A DNA stretch of 64,000 nt from positions 310,001-374,000 of the forward strand of contig JAPJBO010000040.1 in assembly GCA_030068145.1 (NCBI GenBank), written 5' to 3'. Shown one piece after another: positions 22,301 through 31,863 of the stretch (position 1 is the stretch's first letter; each line of letters starts with the position of its first letter). This DNA is from Diplonema papillatum. Its lineage: Eukaryota > Euglenozoa > Diplonemea > Diplonemida > Diplonemidae. A program made the translations under genes and the position numbers. A model generated the notes under the pieces. That model searched no databases. It saw only the letters and a list, made by a program, of their open reading frames with translations, and was not told the DNA's origin.

Positions 22301-24974
22301 GAAGATCCCGACCAGAAGTGTACGTGGAACGTGCTGACTGACAGATGTCAGTGCGGCCCAATCGTCATTCAGAGGTGTGAAAGCTTCGGTCAGAAGGAGT
22401 GCTCGCAGGTTGCTTGCCCGACTAATCCGAACGAGAGATGCCAATGGAACACGGCACAATCGCAATGCCAATGTCAACCTGTTGTGAAGACGTGTGCCCT
22501 CCTGTCACGGGAGCAGTGCCTGCAATCCGCGTGCCCCGAAGATCCCGACCAGAAGTGTACGTGGAACTCGCTTGTCGACAGATGTCAGTGTGGACCTGTT
22601 GTGATTCCAAGGTGTGAAAGCTTCGGTCAAGACGAGTGCTCGCAGGTTGCTTGCCCAACTAATCCGAACGAGAGATGCCAATGGAACCGAGAAGAAGCAC
22701 AATGTCAATGCAAACCCGTTGTGAAGACGTGTGCCCTCCTGTCACGGGAGCAGTGCCTGCAATCCGCGTGCCCCGAAGATCCCGACCAGAAGTGTACGTG
22801 GAACTCGCTTGTCGACAGATGTCAGTGTGGACCTGTTGTGATTCCAAGGTGTGAAAGCTTCGGTCAAGACGAGTGCTCGCAGGTTGCTTGCCCAACTAAT
22901 CCGAACGAGAGATGCCAATGGAACCGAGAAGAAGCACAATGTCAATGCAAACCCGTTGTGAAGACGTGTGCCCTTCTGTCCCGAGAGAGTGCCTGCAATC
23001 CGTGTGCCCTGAAGATCCCGACCAGAAGTGTACGTGGAACTCGCTTGTCGACAGATGTCAGTGTGGACCTGTTGTGATTCCAAGGTGTGAAAGCTTCGGT
23101 CAAGACGAGTGCTCGCAGGTTGCTTGCCCGACGAATCCGAACGAGAGATGCCAATGGAACACGGCACAATCGCAATGCCAATGTCAACCTGTCGTGAAGA
23201 CGTGTGCCCTGCTGTCACGGGAGCAGTGCCTGCAATCCGCGTGCCCCGAAGATCCCGACCAGAAGTGTACGTGGAACTCGCTTGTCGACAGATGTCAGTG
23301 TGGACCTGTTGTGATTCCAAGGTGTGAAAGCTTCGGTCAAGACGAGTGCTCGCAGGTTGCTTGCCCAACTAATCCGAACGAGAGATGCCAATGGAACCGA
23401 GAAGAAGCACAATGTCAATGCAAACCCGTTGTGAAGACGTGTGCCCTTCTGTCCCGAGAGAGTGCCTGCAATCCGTGTGCCCTGAAGATCCCGACCAGAA
23501 GTGTACGTGGAACTCGCTTGTCGACAGATGTCAGTGTGGACCTGTTGTGATTCCAAGGTGTGAAAGCTTCGGTCAAGACGAGTGCTCGCAGGTTGCTTGC
23601 CCGACGAATCCGAACGAGAGATGCCAATGGAACACGGCACAATCGCAATGCCAATGTCAACCTGTTGTGAAGACGTGTGCCCTCCTGTCACGGGAGCAGT
23701 GCCTGCAATCCGCGTGCCCCGAAGATCCCGACCAGAAGTGTACGTGGAACTCGCTTGTCGACAGATGTCAGTGTGGACCTGTTGTGATTCCAAGGTGTGA
23801 AAGCTTCGGTCAAGACGAGTGCTCGCAGGTTGCTTGCCCAACTAATCCGAACGAGAGATGCCAATGGAACCGAGAAGAAGCACAATGTCAATGCAAACCC
23901 GTTGTGAAGACGTGTGCCCTTCTGTCCCGAGACGAGTGCCTGCAATCCGTGTGCCCTGAAGATCCCGACCAGAAGTGTACGTGGAACTCGCTTGTCGACA
24001 GATGTCAGTGTGGACCTGTTGTGATTCCAAGGTGTGAAACCTTCGGTCAAGACGAGTGCTCGCAGGTTGCTTGCCCGACGAATCCGAACGAGAGATGCCA
24101 ATGGAACCGAGAAGAAGCACAATGTCAATGCAAACCCGTTGTGACGACGTGTGCCCTTCTGTCCCGAGACGAGTGCCTGCAATCCGTGTGCCCCGAGGAT
24201 CCCGACCAGAAGTGTACGTGGAACTCGCTTGTCGACAGATGTCAGTGTGGACCTGTTGAGATTCCGAGGTGTGAAACCTTCGGTCAAGACGAGTGCTCGC
24301 AGGTTGCTTGCCCGACGAATCCGAACGAGAGATGCCAATGGAACAGGGAAGAAGCGCAATGTCAATGCAAACCCGTCGTGAAGACGTGTGCCCTTCTGTC
24401 ACGAGACGAGTGCATGCTGTCCGCGTGCCCCGATGATGCGGACAGGAAATGCTCGTGGAATGGAGTGCTGGAGTTGTGTCAGTGCGGACCCGTTGAGACT
24501 TCATGCGAACTACTGCCAAAGGAGAGATGCGTTCAATCTGCGTGTGCTGAAGATCCGGACAGGAAGTGTGCTTGGAATGCGTTATTGGAGAAGTGTCAGT
24601 GTGCTGCGGTTGAAAAGAAGTGCGAAGTGTTTGGAAGAGAAGAATGCCTTGAGTCCGCGTGTCCTGAAGATGCGGGGAGGAAATGCATGTGGAATGCCTT
24701 GGTAGCGAAGTGTCAATGCGCCCCCATCGCGAATTCATGTGAAGCGCTCTCAGAAGAGAAATGTCTTCAGGCAGCGTGTCCTGAAGATCTGGATAGGAGC
24801 TGCTCGTGGAACGCGTCGGCGAACCAGTGTCAGTGTGAGAATACTGGGAAGTCGTGCCGTAGTTTCGGGAAGGATGAATGTGCGAGGTCTTTGTGCCCGT
24901 CAAATCCTCTTTCACGCTGCGGATGGAATTTGGACCTCGAAGTTTGCATGTGTCTGGGCATAGCTGTTGCGTAG
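7389..24974 (+). CDS. Giant secreted cysteine-rich repeat protein, five frameshifts
   Basis: The ATG at 7389 is preferred over the in-frame ATG at 7218 because it opens a typical signal peptide (MRGVITAVAVLLCPVSSQ, then mature DIDC). The mature protein is a string of six-cysteine modules, C-x7-C-x4-C-x7-C-x8-C-x-C, with Pro after the third Cys and Trp two residues after the fourth. I count 11 diverged modules (7444-8732), 132 modules in 66 homogenised pairs (8733-24371) and 5 diverged ones to the stop. There is no membrane anchor; the protein ends CMCLGIAVA. Six cysteines per module imply three disulfides each and a rod-like extracellular protein, perhaps a wall, coat or adhesive protein; that role is inference. 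Read literally, the first frame stops at 12383 (1,664 residues). Single-base indels at about 12378, 18009, 20474, 22985 and 23458 break it, but they sum to -3 and the last segment is back in frame. Corrected length would be about 5,862 residues. They may be real or assembly errors. Confidence 0.85.
12375..12383 (+). other. Frameshift 1: one-base deletion and stop
   Basis: Where other units read AAC GTG CTG ACT (VLT class) or AAC TCG CTT GTC (SLV class), this one reads AAC TGC TGA. One base is missing after 12377 and the frame stops at once. The site is a class-diagnostic codon. Confidence 0.9.
18003..18015 (+). other. Frameshift 2: one-base deletion in an SRDE codon
   Basis: Units here normally read CGA GAC GAG TGC or CGA GAG CAG TGC. 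This copy reads CGAGAGAGTGC, one base short, shifting the frame. The same lesion recurs at 22985 and 23458. Confidence 0.9.
20468..20484 (+). other. Frameshift 3: one-base insertion at a class junction
   Basis: The two unit classes read GTC ATT CAG AGG and GTG ATT CCA AGG here. This copy reads GTCATTCCAGAGG, which has one base too many and looks like the left part of one class joined to the right part of the other. The frame then meets TGA at 20482. Confidence 0.9.
22979..22991 (+). other. Frameshift 4: same deletion as at 18009
   Basis: Reads CCGAGAGAGTGCC instead of CCGAGACGAGTGCC. It is identical to the lesion at 23458, 473 bases downstream (two units minus one base). Confidence 0.9.
23452..23465 (+). 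other. Frameshift 5: same deletion again
   Basis: Reads CCGAGAGAGTGCC. After it the sequence is back in the reading frame of the first segment and stays open to the stop at 24972-24974. Confidence 0.9.
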
Positions 24975-25055
24975 TATTACTGTAACAATGACGCATATCG
25001 TGCTGTGTCCTCTGAGAAAATGGCAGAAGCATGGTTCAAGGCTTGCCTCGTGGGC

Positions 25056-25061
25056 AATAAA
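25056..25061 (+). terminator. Candidate polyadenylation signal of the giant gene
   Basis: AATAAA lies 82 bases after the TAG stop of the giant gene. It is the only such hexamer close to the stop. Position and sequence fit a eukaryotic poly(A) signal, but chance occurrence is not excluded. Confidence 0.4.
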
Positions 25062-25079
25062 CTGTAGATGATACACTTG

Positions 25080-26030
25080 CGCATGAAGGTTTTAGTTCTT
25101 GGTTGTGTACGATAGAAGGCCTCAAATTGAATATTATTCCTAGTATGCGAAAATCACGCACGCTGTGTGACAGTAAAGATGCCTACCTGCCCGAGAATGG
25201 AAGCATATTCGGGGGAGCTGATACTGGTTCAGGAAGGATGGTGCTGCGTTGCTCTGGGAAGAAAGGAACGAAGTCAGCGATGCTTTCGGGTTTGTTGACG
25301 ACGAGGTGATGCTTTGTGACCCGGGGCGGAAGTGACGCACGGCGGGATGACCCGCTACGCGGCTGTGTTCTCTAATCGACGAAGCGAAAGTTATGAACTC
25401 GTGGCCTTCATGGAGGGGTACCTGCTGTCAGGCAAGTGGTTCGCTGTGACAAGTGTACCCCTGAAGCCGCGTGTTCGTGTTTTCTTGTTGTGTATTGGTA
25501 CCGAAGAGAGCATTTGCGGAACGACGGTCGCGCACGAAGACGAAAACGAAGGCCAACGAAGACGTGCTATTGCAGGAGAATTCCTTCAGAGAAGATCGCC
25601 CCTTGGTCAGTTGATGCTGATCGGCCGTTACTTCGTTTCCGTGCGAGGCCCCAACTTCGGAAATGTTTTTGAATACGCACCTGCTTGAAGAAGATACTCG
25701 AGGTGGAGGACGCATTCTGTGTTCGTGGAATGATGAATCCGGAGAAAAGGTGTGACTGCGGAGCCGCTGGATCCGTTGTGGAGAACATGAACGTGCATGT
25801 GGCCTCTGAGTTCTTGTTGTTGCAGTTCGGCATTTGCGCAAGCGATGGTGCGAGACTACGGAAGGACGTTTCCCTGCTGCTGGCCGCGAGGCGAGGTACA
25901 GAGCGGAAGCGCATCACAACCTACCGGAGTCCACACGGAAAGAACAAGAACAGCGACGAAGCCAAGGCGCATCGCCGGAAACACAAAGACGATGGTTTGA
26001 TGTTGGTGGTTTGGCCTTTGTGTTAGCAAT
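25080..26030 (+). pseudogene. Possible decayed cysteine-rich module remnants
   Basis: No continuous gene is found. Near 25717 the bases TGTTCGTGGAATG followed by GGTGTGACTGCGGAG match the end of a module (C-x-W-N ... C-x-C-G) once one base is skipped; the comparable true module at 24450-24480 reads TGCTCGTGGAATG ... TGTCAGTGCGGA. Other short Cys-containing pieces occur nearby but do not align convincingly. This could be eroded 3' sequence of the array gene or a former neighbour gene. Short frames at 25332-25688 and 25685-26026 have no recognised domain. Confidence 0.3.
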
Positions 26031-27402
26031 GGCATTGTTGGACGTACTACATGAGACTTACCAAAGCTGGTGAGTTTTGCTAGTGTGCGAACGACGTATT
26101 GCTCCTCCGACCGGCAGGCTTCGTCTGTTAATGAGCGCCCAGGCGACACACACCGAGTATCTTCTTCGTTTTGTGTTAATTATCCTCCGATGCAGTGCAT
26201 GGAGGCTTTGACCATGCTGTAGAAAAGCCTCTCGTTTCCCTCTCTCTTTTTCCTCTTTTTCTCGCTATAAGAGTGCGGTACCGAGAGCGGGGCTTGGCGG
26301 TCTTCACGACAAGCTGTTGTGCTTTGTCTGTTTGAGGGAAGGTCAAAACATAACGACGAGACGCAGAGAAAAGCAATACTACGTGACCAAAGAGAAGCGA
26401 GCCTCGGCCCACTATAAGTCTCGTTTGGAACACCCACCGTCTGGCGCGCGCGTGTTGGCTACATCGAAACCTAGCAAATCCACGTGTTGTTGGCGGTGTG
26501 ACTTTCCACACCAAAACTGGACTCAATCAGAAGGGTGTTGTTGATTCAGGAAGTCAACGCTTACTACTATGCATACCTAGCATCCCTCTCCAATACCCGG
26601 TGGCCCGAATCGCGTCGCCATAGTATTGTATTGTCTCGTGGGTACTCGTATGAATGAGCACAGACAGCCTTGCGAACAACAAGGTCGCAGCAGGGTAGGC
26701 ACGACCACCACGCACCCCCGGCTGCTGGGCCATGGCGACGTGTGCTGAAAGAAAAGGAAGTTCAGGGTGCGGCCAATTTCTTGTCGACGGCCGACATCCT
26801 CCCTCGGGTTTTTGACTTTTATACTCCCGTGTGGTCCCCGGAGTCCTGCTCAACCACTTGTGCGCGCGCTGGCTTTGGAACCACCTTCCATCGCTCGGCA
26901 ACGCGTTTCAACAACCAAAGAAGGACGAAGGGACGTTGATCGAACAGACGCGCCAACGCCCCCCACTCGCACCCGCACCCCCCTCCCCCGCTATGCAACT
27001 TACACTCATCCCCTCAACTCTCTTCAACCCAAACAATCTGCGCACTTGTGCGGAAGAAGTCAACCAAAAGCTGAAACGGGAAACCGGAGATTCTAAACGC
27101 CCGGAGATTTCAAGCGATTGTCTCTCTAGCTTAAGCAAAAGTAAAAAAAAGAACACAAAAAGCTGCAAATGTGTCGTTGGTGGCCCTTGCCACACAGACC
27201 GTGTTTGACGCGTCGTCACGTTCGAGACGCAGTGTCCGCACTTCACAGCTCGGTTCTGCGTTTTTCAACATGAGTATACGAGACGATACCTACGTCAGAG
27301 ACCAGAGCCAATTCCAACGACCCTCTCCCCTTCTGACATCCTGCCACATAGCTCTCCAGCTGGTGTAGCGAAGCTGCAGAAAGAAGAAGAAAGAAGAAAA
27401 AG
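26031..27402. other. Intergenic, no gene recognised
   Basis: Only short overlapping frames on both strands. A short R2-like piece (CCCGGAGATTTCAAGCG) occurs at about 27100. Nothing else here can be supported. Confidence 0.4.
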
Positions 27403-27640
27403 AAAAAAGGCCGCTCCTGGTCCAGGAACGTGACAGCTTGCAAAGCTTGAGTCGGAGGCAGCACAGTGCTACAATCCCCTCCGCTCTGCCCTGTGGCTGA
27501 CCGTCTCGACTGTTCAGCGCAAGCGCCAAGCCCCAAGGTGCGCCACGCCTTGATGCTTTAGTTTGGGACATCGGTAGCCACTTGACCCGTAGAGAGAGAG
27601 TCCGTGGCTTTGCAGTACCGCCGAACGCGTGAAGCTTGGC
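27403..27640 (+). repeat. Dispersed repeat family R1, partial copy
   Basis: Contains the CGCTCCTGGTCCAGGAACGTG, GCTTGAGTCGGAGGCAGCAC, CAAGCGCCAAGCCCCAAGG and GTACCGCCGAACGCGTGAAG blocks in the usual order, with the CAACCACAG piece and part of the TCGACGAGCTT block missing. As elsewhere, an A/G-rich microsatellite precedes it. Confidence 0.8.
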
Positions 27641-27697
27641 TCATCCACGTAGCATGGAAAACGGTACGCGCCCTTCACTCTCTCCGAGTGCATCCCC

Positions 27698-27750
27698 CCG
27701 GAGACTTCAAAAACCCGGAGGTTTTCAGGCGAATTATTTTCTGCCAGGCG
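27698..27750 (+). repeat. Dispersed repeat family R2
   Basis: CCGGAGACTTCAAAAACCC followed by GGAGGTTTTCAGGCGAATT. Related copies are at about 27100, 35188, 39179, 44803, 49112, 54882, 55016 and 55451. The family consensus is a CCCGGAGAC block, a TTTAAAAC or TATAAAAC box, CCCCGGAGTTTCAAGCGAAC and a TTTCACTCTAAAA end. Confidence 0.7.
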
Positions 27751-27950
27751 GTCTCGTCCGCCAGTCAGAACGCCTCCGGCTGCGCCACCATCGGTGCAAC
27801 AATTATCTTTGACAGGGCCACGGCTCCACGGCGCAACGACTTGCGCCCGCCGTAGTACGGGATAGTAGTGGGGCGACCGGATACTCCTCGTAGAGATGGT
27901 CCCTGCACTCTCACTCGTCTCTCTCTCTCTCTTTTCTTTTTTTTACCAAA

Positions 27951-28090
27951 CATGCAATGTTGGAGGAAACAAGAACGCGTCACAGGCCATCCACGGCGTT
28001 TCCTTGCGCCCTGCAAGCAACAAACGTCCGGGGCAAAGCGTTCAACGAAAAACAATTCCCACCCCTCATCATTTTCCGGTTTCAACCGTG
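27951..28090 (+). repeat. Candidate dispersed repeat R4
   Basis: Starts CATGCAATGTTGGAGGAAAC and resembles 60726-60860, which starts CATGAAATGTTGGAGGAAAT. Both end near a CAACGAAA block. A CT-rich run with GGTCCCTGCACTCTCACTCG lies in front here and, similarly, at 48240-48290. Similarity is patchy, so copy limits are uncertain. Confidence 0.4.
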
Positions 28091-28129
28091 GCTAGCCAGT
28101 GACGTGTCTTATTTCTTTGTATTTTTTTG

Positions 28130-28318
28130 TATAAGCACCTGCTTTGTAGGAAATACTTGAGGAGACTGCCGGTTGCGAAAGGAGGTAAACGTGTTGTAGC
28201 CCACACGAAACACAGGCGCAAGCGTTCAACAAAAAACGACCCACTTCGTCGTTGTATTGTTTTCTCCCCCTCTAGCCTCCCGTCGAAATAAGCACGAGGC
28301 AGTCCCTCGAGTATTTTC
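28130..28318 (+). repeat. Dispersed repeat family R3, copy c (most complete short form)
   Basis: Runs from ATAAGCACCTGCTTTGTAGG to GGCAGTCCCTCGAGTATTTT with all shared landmarks present in about 190 bases. It is the best reference for the family in this window. Confidence 0.8.
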
Positions 28319-28727
28319 ACTCCGAGAGAAACACATTTCCCACCCCAAGGAGGAGAGCGGGATCGGGGGGCTGATGGCCAACGGATACATAGGACGTTCC
28401 TCCCCGACCCCAGGGCTCTCCGCCACATAACGAAAACTGCAGCGGGAATACCCAGGGATTAAGTCAGGGGCCGGCTTCCCCGCACCTCGACCGGTTTGGG
28501 AAAGGAGTGTAGCGCTGGAAACACGACGGCCCTTCGTTCTAACAATTTCCGAACACGCTGCACGGCTTGACACACTCCGCTGCGCTGATACAGTGCAGTA
28601 GCACTGCTGTGCATCAACCTGCATCTACAAGAGCTGGTGGATCTGTACGGCGAACCTGGAAACCTGGGAACAGACTTAAGGTAAACCACAATGAACGCCA
28701 TAAAGGTAGATCCTGACTTAACCCCTG

Positions 28728-28749
28728 GCAAAAAAAAAAAAAAAAAAAC
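28728..28749. repeat. Poly(A) run
   Basis: An uninterrupted A run of about 20 bases. It has no clear upstream element in this window that would make it a retroposed tail. Confidence 0.8.
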
Positions 28750-29280
28750 GGGGAGAAAAGAGTAGTAAAATGCTGCAAAAACACGATTTCCTGATTCCTC
28801 TCACACCCTTCCCTTTGTCTTGCCCGCTTGCTTTTGTGCGGGCAAGAGAATTGACCCGCTGACGTCCACCACCTCCTCCAGGCGTTCTTGCAACGCCCCC
28901 CTCCCCAGCTTGCCGAACACTCTGGGCTCGAGAATGCTGGCTCAGTTGGCATCACGAAGCCCCTACCAATGTCAGCCAAACATAGATTCACACAACGATG
29001 CGAAATCCATGCCATGTCCACCTTCCCGGAAGTTGTGTCGAGGCTTGCGTTGTAGTAAATTGTAGTCTATCCGAACCTTACCAAAGCAGGTGTGTCGCTA
29101 GTGCGCACAAACAAAAAAAAGCGCCACTACCAATCTTTTCAAATTGTCTGTACGAACTTGCTTACCAATCCTGCTCCCACACACGCCAGAACGACTGCTG
29201 GAAGCGTTTGGGAAGCTACGGATACATCTAGAAAACAGGGGTGGACTGTAAGCCGGTCCATCCCCCCCTCCTGATAGTGA
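28750..29280. other. Intergenic, no gene recognised
   Basis: Short frames only. A GTGCGCACAAACAAAAA stretch near 29100 resembles pieces near 450 and 38175, suggesting fragments of further repeats. Confidence 0.35.
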
Positions 29281-29289
29281 CAGACGGAA

Positions 29290-29400
29290 TAATGCAGCTG
29301 CAGGCAATTCTATGCAGCTCCATAGACCGTGGTGGACCTCGATTCGCTACAATGAACAGCGGCAGGCAATTCGATGCAGTTCCAGGATCTAGGGATGGAC
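29290..29400 (+). repeat. Candidate dispersed repeat R11
   Basis: GCAGGCAATTCGATGCAGTT followed by CCAGGATCTAGGGATGGACCGG. A similar block occurs at 35127-35170 and a weaker one at 47140-47222. Within this copy the GGCAATTC-GATGCAG phrase is present twice, so it may itself be a tandem duplicate. Confidence 0.5.
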
Positions 29401-30500
29401 CGGCTTAGTGGACTGGCTTTAGAGCAACGTAGGAAAATAAAAAAGAAAAAAGGAAAGAAAACAAATTTGTCCGCTTAGTTAGCATTTCCGCTCACCCCAG
29501 GGGACGAGGTCGTTCACGGGCTTGATACAAAACAAGGTTCGGCTCAACAGCTGGCTTTTACTCGGGCCTCACGAAGCGCCTCTTTTCCCTCACCGCCTCC
29601 CCGTCTCCTCTCTCTGTCTCCCTTCGAATTTCATTCCTGTGTCCTCTCGCCCCGAGATGGAATTGTGCTCTCGTCGCCCGGGGTTGCGACAGGTTACGAA
29701 AACAGGATTTTCCGTGGGGGTCTAATGAAAAAAAGTACCGGTGTTGGTTGACCTGTCGTTTGACGAAGAGCACACCCCCTTCTAGTTGTTATGATCTGCA
29801 TATTCGTGCGTCCTTCCTCCTTCCTGAACACTCGCCTCTATCTCGCGCCACTCCCCTTATCCCCTTCCATGTTGCAATACTGCATGCTTCGGCATGCCAG
29901 TGTTCCCCGACAAGCGCTGTTTGTAGTAAAAAGAAAAACTACGCATTTTCTTTTTAGCCACATGCAATGTGTTAGGAAACTGAACCGCCCAAGCAGGACC
30001 TTCTGATCGTGATCATTTGCAAATTTGCCACCTGAAACCTTGTCCAGGTTTCGGGCTCAGGGTAGTGCGGTCAACGAAAATCATTATGTCGTTCGAAGTT
30101 CGAAGGTAGGACGGTCAACGAAAACTCTAGTTCCCCTTTCTACTTTCTCCTACTCTCGCGGTGTACGGGTTTTCCGTTTCTCCTTGACTGCAGCATGTCT
30201 CACGCCTGGGAACGTTACTGCTTCGTCGCAAGCGACCCAACGGCCAGATACTGAAGGGGCGCGGCCTGGAGGGGATGAGGCCGGTGCGAAAAGGTGCTCT
30301 TTCAGGTTCGCGCCTGTTTTTCGGGAAACATTTCGATGTATCCACTGCGGGAACAGCAGCCACCAAAGCTGGTTCACCATTCGTGGGAGAAATAGGTCTC
30401 AGAATTCACATGAGGCAATGCTCCCAAAACACAAACCTGAGACGGTAACATACCCAGTTTCACTGGAGTGCCGGCGAGCTACGAGGGAACGAACCTGTAA
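29401..30500. other. Intergenic with one unassigned 168-codon frame
   Basis: The frame at 30025-30531 encodes a Ser/Arg-rich product with a CIHCGNSSHQSW stretch that recalls a small zinc-binding motif, but no family is recognised and its end runs into repeat R5. I do not call it a gene. The rest shows nothing supportable. Confidence 0.35.
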
Positions 30501-30712
30501 GAGTGCCAACGCTACTGTTTCTATAATGTAGTCTATTCATGATAACCAACTACATATAAAAGGTGTCACGGGATAAGCCGGCAGCCGCTGCTTAACGGTG
30601 TGGTCCGTGTACTTAAAAGTTCCCAATGCTTAACGGCTTTATCACGTGGGCGGCCCTGAGATTACCCCCTTAGGTGACACCACTTCATCTTTAGCCATAC
30701 TTCAACTTTCCT
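30501..30712 (+). repeat. Dispersed repeat family R5, copy 1
   Basis: About 210 bases shared with 54531-54752 at high identity, beginning GAGTGCCAACGCTACT and ending CAGCCATACTTCAAC or its variant. Inside, AGGTGTCAC at 30561 faces GGTGACACC at 30673 as an inverted pair about 120 bases apart, and the phrase TGCTTAACGG occurs twice. The inner part could be a MITE sitting in a larger repeat. Confidence 0.75.
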
Positions 30713-31012
30713 TCCGCTTACGGAGCTGCGCGCAGCCATACGAATCAACTCGTTCGACCGGCGGCACGTGGCAAGGGGGTGTTCTGGCCATCTGGTGGCG
30801 GTGGCGGTGGGGCTTGCGAGAGCAGGGCTTTTTCCTTTTTACACACCCACACACACTCACACGCGCGCACCCCCCTCCCAGTTGTCCTGCGACGCGATCC
30901 GTTTGCTTCCCCTTCGTTAATGCAGCCAACTGCACGCGCCGCTCACGCGACCGACACACAGTCGTTCAGTTGTATTATAAGAGCCGGTAGGAGGGCCACT
31001 TTCGAGTGACGG

Positions 31013-31863
31013 TTTCAAAAAAGACGCGCTCTATCTTTCGTGTATGAGGGCTGGAACTGGAGATCGAACGTCTGAAACGAAGTTCCGTTCCACTCGGCAT
31101 TTAGTGTGTCGACTGGTGTCAGAAACTGGGTTGAGGCTTGACGTCAATTACACAACAACAACACATATTGGAGAGTTGTTGTTGCGGCAATGAGTAGTCG
31201 CGTGAGGTTCCTGTTGTCACTCAATGAGCTGTGATAGTGTGTCCACGATGGCCAATGGAGCTGAAGCCTCTTCCGGGACGGCCCGTCATGACTGCACCTT
31301 GACTGGCTGGAATGAGAATGGTTTTGGCCATCGCAGTATGCTCGCGGTCTTTCGTACTCTCCTAAGCATTTCGAGAAACACACACTACGCATCCGAGCAT
31401 GTTCAGTGCCGAGAAGACAGCATGCACAACACAAGCGAACCGGAAGAAGCAAACACTCTGCCTGACTATGTTGCGCACGTGCTGCCTGCGCTCTCAGTTC
31501 TCGGCCGAATCTCAGAAAGTTTCAGCCACGCGCTGGCCAGACTGGATTTCTGGCGTGGACCTAGTCTGACGGTAAATGGTAAATATAACAACTTCGTCAT
31601 AACACCAACCGCCACCTTCGAAGTAGATTGCCCAGTTGGTGTTCTGGCGAGGCACACGAGGCCACTTCGTCTTCTCGCCGTCTCACTGTGAGAGCCAGCG
31701 ACAGCTGTGGATGACGGCGTCTCTCACCTAAACCCGCCTGCAACGGTTTTACAGACCGGATACTGAGCAAAAGACTCGGAACTCAAGAAACTGGTGGATT
31801 GACACAACACACCTGCTCAGCTCAAGCCCCCGCTCGAATTAAAAACCCCAAAAGAGGAAGAAA
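31013..31863. other. Upstream region of the 31864 gene
   Basis: No gene is recognised; a 155-codon frame at 31224-31691 lacks any known domain. The last 100 bases before the start codon are A/C-rich and end GAGGAAGAAAATGACC, a favourable eukaryotic start context with A at -3. No TATA box is convincing. Confidence 0.4.

Larger units (their letters stand above)
8733..24371 (+). repeat. 66-copy 237-bp coding tandem array
   Basis: From the first CCTGTTGTGAAGACG at 8733 to the last equivalent at 24372 is 15,639 bases, which equals 66 x 237 minus 3. The minus 3 is exactly the sum of the five single-base indels. Units fall into two main classes that differ at the same few codons: VLT/IVIQ/FGQK/NTAQSQ and SLV/VVIP or VVVP/FGQD/NREEAQ. 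Minor variants are SREQ or SRDE, SAC or SVC, and ES, ET or EN. Classes are interspersed and some units are hybrids. Near identity inside the array with divergence at both edges is typical of unequal crossing-over. Confidence 0.97.

Noticed and set aside
8760-23841. Long series of 67-227-codon minus-strand frames across the array
   Set aside because: They repeat every 237 bases and are the antisense of the coding repeat. A unit length divisible by three keeps any open antisense frame open in every copy, so they carry no independent coding evidence.
23842-25032. 396-codon minus-strand frame
   Set aside because: Antisense shadow of the last array units and the diverged C-terminal modules; no domain.
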